Assembly (NCBI RefSeq): GCF_000980885.2
Contig: NZ_LBDA02000024.1
Location: 62,001 to 126,000, forward strand
Direction of reading: 5' to 3'
Length of the DNA stretch: 64,000 bases
Source of the DNA: Streptomyces malaysiense
Lineage (GTDB): Bacteria > Actinomycetota > Actinomycetes > Streptomycetales > Streptomycetaceae
Under the pieces are notes generated by a model. The model saw nothing but the letters and a program-made list of their open reading frames with translations. It ran no database searches and was not told the origin of the DNA. Shown here piece after piece: positions 59,638 to 64,000 of the stretch. Numbering within the stretch: position 1 is the stretch's first letter; each line of letters begins with the position of its first letter. The position numbers and the translations under genes were made by a program.

Positions 59638-61097
59638 GCCGCCTTCGCCTCCTTCTCGGTACGGATGGTGAACAGGGCCAGCTGGGTGGGCGGGCCCACC
59701 TCGGGGTCGTCGGGACCGACGGGCGCGAACTCGACCTCGTAGTCGTGTCGTCCGGCCACCTCGGCGGCCCAGTCGCGGAACTCGGCGCGGGTCCACTCGA
59801 AGCGGTGGTCGGCGTGCCGGACGTGTCCCGCGGGCAGCGACTCCCAGCGGACGTTGTACTCGGCGTTCGGGGTCGTCACGACGACCGTGCGGGGGCGGGC
59901 GTGCCCGAACACGGCGTACTCCAGGGCGGGCAGCCGGGGCAGGTCGAGGTGTTCGACGACCTCGCTGAGCACGGCGGCGTCATAGCCCTTGAGCCGCTTG
60001 TCGGTGTAGGCGAGCGAACCCTGCGTCAGCTGGACGCGGGACGCCTGCCGTTCGCCCATGCGGTCCAGCCGCAGCCGCCGGGAGGCGATGCCGAGCGCCC
60101 GCACGGAGACATCGACCCCGACGATCTCGGTGAACCGGACGTCCTTGAGGAGTTCTTGGATCAACTGCCCCTGGCCGCAACCGAGATCGAGGACCCGGGT
60201 GGCACCGCGGGCGCGCAGCGCGGCGACGATCGCCTCCCTGCGCAGCACCGCGAGCGGGGTCGGCCGCTCCTCCGCATCGGTCTCCTCGCCGACCGCGTTG
60301 TCGATCGCCTCGACCTCGCTGTCGTCGGCCTCGGCGAGCCGCACCAGTTCCAGCGCCTCACGCGCCTGCCGGGTCAGCGACCAACGGCGGGAGAGGTAGC
60401 GACTGGTGATCAACCGCTGCTCCGGGTGGCCGGGCAGCCAGCCCTCACCGGCCCGCAGCAGCTTGTCGACCTCGTCGGCGGAGACCCAGTAGTGCTTGGC
60501 GTCGTCGAGGACCGGCAGCAGGACGTACAGGTGGCGCAGTGCCTCGGCGAGGGTCAGTGTCTCGGACTCCAGCACCAGACGGACGTACCGCGAGTCGCCC
60601 CACTGCGGGAACTCCGTGTCCAGCGGCACCGGTTCGGCGTCCACGGTCCAGCCCAGCGGCTCGAACAGCCGTCGTACGAGCGCGGCGCCGCCCCGGGCGG
60701 GCAGGGCCGGGACCTCGATGCGCAGCGGCAGCGGCGCGGCGGCCCGCCCGGGGCGGGCGGCGCACACCCCGCGCATGGCGCTGGAGAAGACGGTGCTCAG
60801 CGCGACGGCGAGGAGGGAGGAGGCGGCGTAGGGGCGGTCGTTGACGTACTGCGCGAGCGCCGCGTCGGGCGCGCCGCCACGGCCCTTGCCCTTGCCGCGC
60901 CGCACCAGCGCCGCGGGATCGGTCTCCAGCAGCAGGGCGGCCGTGCAGCGCGCGTCGTCCGCCTCCGGGTAGAAGACGTGCGCGGTGCCGTAGGACGTCG
61001 AGAAGCGCTGTGCCTTGCCCGGGTGCTTGTGCAACAGGTACCCGAGGTCGGTGGCCGGTTCGGCGGCGTCGCCGTTGAGAGAGATCGTCAGGAACAC
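59634..61097 (-). CDS. hen1: Hen1 RNA 3'-terminal ribose 2'-O-methyltransferase
   Basis: A 487-aa bacterial Hen1. The N-terminal half is the Pnkp-interacting/activating region (FLTISLNGDAAEPATDLGYLLHKHPGKAQ). The C-terminal half is a SAM methyltransferase with VLDLGCGQGQLIQEL and the metal-site region LSEVVEHLDLPR. It marks the 3' ribose of repaired RNA so that it cannot be cleaved at the same site again. GTG start at 61097; no strong ribosome site is seen. Confidence 0.93.
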   Translation of the reverse strand: MFLTISLNGDAAEPATDLGYLLHKHPGKAQRFSTSYGTAHVFYPEADDARCTAALLLETDPAALVRRGKGKGRGGAPDAALAQYVNDRPYAASSLLAVALSTVFSSAMRGVCAARPGRAAAPLPLRIEVPALPARGGAALVRRLFEPLGWTVDAEPVPLDTEFPQWGDSRYVRLVLESETLTLAEALRHLYVLLPVLDDAKHYWVSADEVDKLLRAGEGWLPGHPEQRLITSRYLSRRWSLTRQAREALELVRLAEADDSEVEAIDNAVGEETDAEERPTPLAVLRREAIVAALRARGATRVLDLGCGQGQLIQELLKDVRFTEIVGVDVSVRALGIASRRLRLDRMGERQASRVQLTQGSLAYTDKRLKGYDAAVLSEVVEHLDLPRLPALEYAVFGHARPRTVVVTTPNAEYNVRWESLPAGHVRHADHRFEWTRAEFRDWAAEVAGRHDYEVEFAPVGPDDPEVGPPTQLALFTIRTEKEAKAA

Positions 61098-61200
61098 ACG
61101 TCCGAGTCTGGCGGCCCGAGCACCCCGCTGACCACCGGTTTTCACGCCTCCGGGCGGCTTTGTGCATGGTTGCGTCAGCAACGGCGTGCATGATGGGCGT

Positions 61201-62124
61201 ATGGATCTTCGAGTCTTCACCGAACCCCAGCAGGGCGCGACCTACGACACGCTCCTGCGTGTCGCCAAGACCGCCGAGGAACTGGGCTACGACGCTTTTT
61301 TCCGTTCCGACCACTATCTCCACATGGGCAACGTGGACGGGCTTCCCGGCCCCACCGACGCCTGGATCACCCTTGCCGGAATCGCCCGGGAGACCAGTCG
61401 CATCCGGCTCGGCACCCTGATGACGGCCGGCACCTTCCGCCTCCCCGGAGTGCTGGCCATCCAGGTGGCCCAGGTGGACCAGATGTCCGGCGGCCGGGTG
61501 GAGCTGGGCCTCGGCTCGGGGTGGTACGAGGAGGAGCACAAGGCGTACGGCATCCCGTTCCCGAAGGAGAAGTTCGGGCGGCTGGAGGAACAGCTGGCGA
61601 TCGTCACGGGGCTGTGGGAGACGCCGGTCGGCGAGCGGTTCGGCTACGACGGCACCTTCTACCAGTTGCAGGACTCCCCCGCGCTGCCGAAGCCGGCGCA
61701 GAGCCGGGTGCCGGTGCTCATCGGCGGTCACGGCGCCAAGCGCACGCCGGCGCTGGCGGCGAAGTACGCCGCCGAGTTCAACATCCCCTTCGCCTCCGTC
61801 GAGGACAGCGAGCGCCAGTTCGGCCGGGTGCGGGCGGCGGCCGAGGAGCGCGGTCGCAAGGGTGACGACCTCGTGTACTCCAACGCGCTGGTGGCCTGTG
61901 TCGGCAGGAACGACGCCGAGGTCGAGCGGCGGGCGCGGACCATCGGCCGCGAGGTGGACGAGCTGAAGGCCAACGGTCTCGCGGGCTCGCCGGCCGAGGT
62001 CGTGGAGAAGCTGGGGCGCTATGCGGCGGTGGGTTCGCGGCGGGTCTACCTTCAGATGCTGGACCTGGACGACCTGGACCACCTGGAGCTGATCGCGTCC
62101 GAGGTCATGCCGCACGTCGCCTGA
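61201..62124 (+). CDS. LLM-class F420-dependent oxidoreductase
   Basis: A 307-aa luciferase-like TIM-barrel enzyme: MDLRVFTEPQQGATYDTLLRVA, FFRSDHYLHMGN, RIRLGTLMTAGTFR and LGLGSGWYEEEHKAYGIPFP are characteristic of the TIGR03560-like F420 family. Divergent from Hen1 with 103 bp between. Substrate unknown. Confidence 0.87.
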   Translation: MDLRVFTEPQQGATYDTLLRVAKTAEELGYDAFFRSDHYLHMGNVDGLPGPTDAWITLAGIARETSRIRLGTLMTAGTFRLPGVLAIQVAQVDQMSGGRVELGLGSGWYEEEHKAYGIPFPKEKFGRLEEQLAIVTGLWETPVGERFGYDGTFYQLQDSPALPKPAQSRVPVLIGGHGAKRTPALAAKYAAEFNIPFASVEDSERQFGRVRAAAEERGRKGDDLVYSNALVACVGRNDAEVERRARTIGREVDELKANGLAGSPAEVVEKLGRYAAVGSRRVYLQMLDLDDLDHLELIASEVMPHVA

Positions 62125-62149
62125 CGGGGCGGACCCTCGCGCACGGGGG

Positions 62150-62184
62150 CCGGGCGCGCCGTCGTCCTCGGCGGTGGCGCCCGG
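62150..62184. terminator. terminator hairpin between converging genes
   Basis: CCGGGCGC/GCGCCCGG stem (62150-62157 with 62177-62184) with further internal pairs, 26 bp past the LLM stop. Confidence 0.55.
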
Positions 62185-62268
62185 TGCGGCTGTTCGGGAC
62201 GGTCGGTCAGGACGGCTGTCCGGGGGGCGGCTCGACGGGCCGTCGTCGGCACTGCGCACTTCGTGGGC

Positions 62269-62769
62269 CTATGCGCAGGGCGCGCCCCCGAAGGGGCTCC
62301 TCTGGTTGTCGTCCGCCGATAACACCTCCTCCCGCGCGGCCAGCTTGCGCAGCATCTCGCGGACCCGGTCACGGGACTCGTCGGCCGCGTCGATGGCCTC
62401 CATGCACTGCCAGTACGTCGTCTCGTCGGCCGCGGCACTGGCCATGCCGACCAGGGCGATACCGACCTCGCCGAGCAGCCCGCCGAGGCAGAGCAGGGTC
62501 TCACGGGCGTCCTCCAGCCGGGTGAGCTGGGCGGCGCGCAGATCTCCGAGGTCCAGTTCGGGCGGATCGAGGACCCCGCAGCCCCGGCCCGCCAGCTCGG
62601 TCAGCCCGAGCGCCTCGCCGCGCAGCTCCGGGGGTCCGGATACCGCGAGCCTGCTGCCGATCGCCTGGGCGAGGGCCTGCGCCTGCCACACCTCCGCCAT
62701 CAACTCGCGGGTGTCCGCGCCATTCGCCAGGGCTCGTCTGCCGGTGAGGATGAGTCGTACCGCGTCCAT
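62269..62769 (-). CDS. conserved streptomycete protein (DUF6099-like)
   Basis: A 166-aa all-helical protein beginning MDAVRLILTGRRALANGADTRELMAEVWQAQALAQAIGS. It looks like the DUF6099 family of streptomycetes, of unknown function. The gene ends near a convergent hairpin. Confidence 0.7.
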   Translation of the reverse strand: MDAVRLILTGRRALANGADTRELMAEVWQAQALAQAIGSRLAVSGPPELRGEALGLTELAGRGCGVLDPPELDLGDLRAAQLTRLEDARETLLCLGGLLGEVGIALVGMASAAADETTYWQCMEAIDAADESRDRVREMLRKLAAREEVLSADDNQRSPFGGAPCA

Positions 62770-62951
62770 CCGTCGCCCCCGTCCCTCCACGCACTCGCTC
62801 GTACGTTCACTGGTTCTTCTGTCCACTACCCAGAGTGAGGGTCGTTGGTGCGAAAAGCTAGAGGAAGCCCGAAATCTGTGGACAACAATTCGGATTCGGC
62901 AGGTGAATTGACTGCGGAGAGTAATAACGGAACCAGATGGTCCGCCTGTTG

Positions 62952-63284
62952 TCAGTCCTCAGGCGCCGGAAAGCGGTGTTCGTTGCGGTCGATCTTCTCG
63001 GACAGCGCGACCAGCGGGTCGATGTCCAGGACCTGGCAGAGCTGGAGGAGGTAGGCGAGGACGTCGGCGACCTCGTCGCGGACGCGGTGCGCGGTGCCGG
63101 GGTCGGACATCACCCGGGCCGACTCCTCCGGGGTCAACCACTGGAAGATCTCCACCAGTTCGGAGCTCTCCACGCTCAGGGCGGAGGCGAGGTTCTTGGG
63201 GGTGTGGTAGCGCCCCCAGTTCCGGGCGGCGGCGAACTCGGCCAGCCGGCGCTGGAGTCGGGGGAGGTCAGGGTGTTCCGTCAC
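62952..63284 (-). CDS. MazG-like nucleotide pyrophosphohydrolase
   Basis: A 110-aa protein of the MazG-like/dCTPase superfamily: FAAARNWGRYHTPKNLASALSVESSELVEIFQW followed by RVRDEVADVLAYLLQLCQVLDID, containing the ExxE and ExxD metal-binding motifs. It hydrolyses non-canonical NTPs or dNTPs. The GTG start at 63284 overlaps the upstream ATPase gene by 17 bp. Confidence 0.9.
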   Translation of the reverse strand: MTEHPDLPRLQRRLAEFAAARNWGRYHTPKNLASALSVESSELVEIFQWLTPEESARVMSDPGTAHRVRDEVADVLAYLLQLCQVLDIDPLVALSEKIDRNEHRFPAPED

Positions 63285-64000
63285 GGTCCAGGTGTACCAC
63301 CGCGACGCCCTCGGTCCCCGCGCACCAGGAGGCGTCCTGCACCGCCGCGACGAGCCGGATGTGCCCGTACTCGCCCATTCGGGCCGCGAGCCGCAGCAGC
63401 GACCGGCGCTGGCCCGGGTCGAGGGAGCGGTCGAAGCCGTCGGCGAGGACGGTGAGGGAGCGCAGGGCGTCGGGAACCTCGCCCGGCGGGTCCATGTCCA
63501 GGACACCGGAGCCGGTCAGCAGCACCAACGCGAGCGCGAGATGGCGGAGTTCGCCCTCGCCGAGGCGGGCCAGTTCCGTGCGGTGGCCGTCACCGCGGTC
63601 GAGGAGTGCGCGCACCGTGCCGTCGAAGAGGGGTTCGGCGATCAGGTCGTGCACCGGTCCGGCGCAGCCCGCGCGCAGCACCTCGACCAGCCGGCCGTGT
63701 CTGCGGGCACACTCGACGCGGGTGCGCCACAGCACGTCGGCGAGGTTGTCGCAGCCGGGCATCAGCCGGCCGGAGCCGGTGGGCACCGGGGTGCGCATGC
63801 AGTCGGGGCGCGGGTCGCAGGCGAACACCGAGCGCAGGGCGACGACCATCTGCTCGGCCGCGGCCAGCACCCTGCGCTGCCCGTCCGTCTTGCCGGCCAC
63901 GCGCAGCGGGAGCAGGGCGGTGCCGAGGCGGTCGTCGGGCAGTGGCGCGCGGGTCACCGGCGCGGTGCCCGCGGTGTGCCAGGCGGCCTGTACCGCACGG
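63268..64000 (-). CDS. ATP-binding protein, 3' part only
   Basis: At least 244 codons of an AAA/ABC-like ATPase; the frame stays open to the right edge, so the start is outside the window. ARLGEGELRHLALALVLLTG resembles an ABC-type signature region and LRSLTVLADGFDRSLDPGQRRSLLRL a Walker B and switch region; QDASW follows as a possible sensor. The Walker A must lie beyond the window. Likely an RecF/SMC-like ATPase of unknown role. Confidence 0.7.
   Translation of the reverse strand, partial: RAVQAAWHTAGTAPVTRAPLPDDRLGTALLPLRVAGKTDGQRRVLAAAEQMVVALRSVFACDPRPDCMRTPVPTGSGRLMPGCDNLADVLWRTRVECARRHGRLVEVLRAGCAGPVHDLIAEPLFDGTVRALLDRGDGHRTELARLGEGELRHLALALVLLTGSGVLDMDPPGEVPDALRSLTVLADGFDRSLDPGQRRSLLRLAARMGEYGHIRLVAAVQDASWCAGTEGVAVVHLDRDGTP

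Overview
This window is high-GC actinomycete DNA, very probably Streptomyces. Signs are GC-rich third codon positions, many GTG starts, ATGA/GTGA stop-start overlaps, a SARP regulator, a PaaX regulator, an InhA-type FabI and an F420-type LLM enzyme.

Region 1 (about 0.2-34.9 kb) is a biosynthetic gene cluster. I read it as a pathway to an aliphatic azoxy (N-N bonded) compound of the valanimycin/elaiomycin general type; the product itself is inferred. The leftward arm (14.0 to 0.3 kb) has a stand-alone ACP, a one-module type I PKS with KS, AT, degenerate DH, truncated ER, KR and ACP, an acyl-activating ligase, an LLM flavoenzyme, a type II thioesterase with a Cys nucleophile, a KASIII-like enzyme and two exporters. 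The rightward arm (14.2-26.3 kb) has an aldehyde dehydrogenase-fold acyl reductase, a VlmH-like N-hydroxylase, an aminotransferase, an SRPBCC protein, a small membrane protein (candidate N-N enzyme), a flavin reductase, a diiron oxygenase, KASIII, ACP, KASII, an amino acid permease and a seryl-tRNA synthetase. A third arm (31.6 to 26.4 kb, leftward) has a DUF2156 aminoacyl-tRNA transferase, a 49-aa protein, a desaturase, an MFS transporter, a ferredoxin and FabI. Proposed logic: fatty acyl chain to aldehyde to amine to hydroxylamine, seryl transfer from seryl-tRNA, N-N rearrangement, then four-electron oxidation to the azoxy group.

Between the transferase and the SARP gene lies the most striking element: a complete class II, serine-type tRNA structure at 31795-31888. 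It has acceptor, D, T and long variable arms, G73 and an encoded CCA, but its anticodon arm is abnormal and contains no serine anticodon. Direct repeats of GTCAG at 11-bp spacing, typical of SARP sites, lie just upstream, and similar 11-bp repeats precede five other transcription units of the cluster. I propose a dedicated, non-decoding seryl carrier RNA for secondary metabolism. An acyl-CoA carboxylase beta/epsilon pair (33.2-34.9 kb) also carries such repeats and may supply malonyl-CoA.

Region 2 (35.0-50.3 kb) is an aromatic (anthranilate/salicylate-type) CoA-thioester catabolic regulon: acyl-CoA dehydrogenase, RidA, ligase, PaaX on the left; a fused monooxygenase/old-yellow-enzyme protein and an enoyl-CoA hydratase on the right. 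A shared 28-bp operator architecture links both halves. Between them (39.8-46.6 kb) sits an island resembling type II Thoeris defence: a winged-helix/BTAD/macro protein, a two-TM macro protein, a TIR-like protein and a membrane protein that share a terminal peptide tag.

Region 3 (50.5-64.0 kb) is ordinary chromosome: an anti-sigma-type ATPase, an arginine deiminase set (permease, OTC, ADI), an SPFH protein with an NAD-kinase-like protein, a Pnkp-Hen1 RNA repair pair, an LLM enzyme, a DUF6099-like protein, a MazG-like pyrophosphohydrolase and the 3' part of an ATPase gene cut by the window edge.
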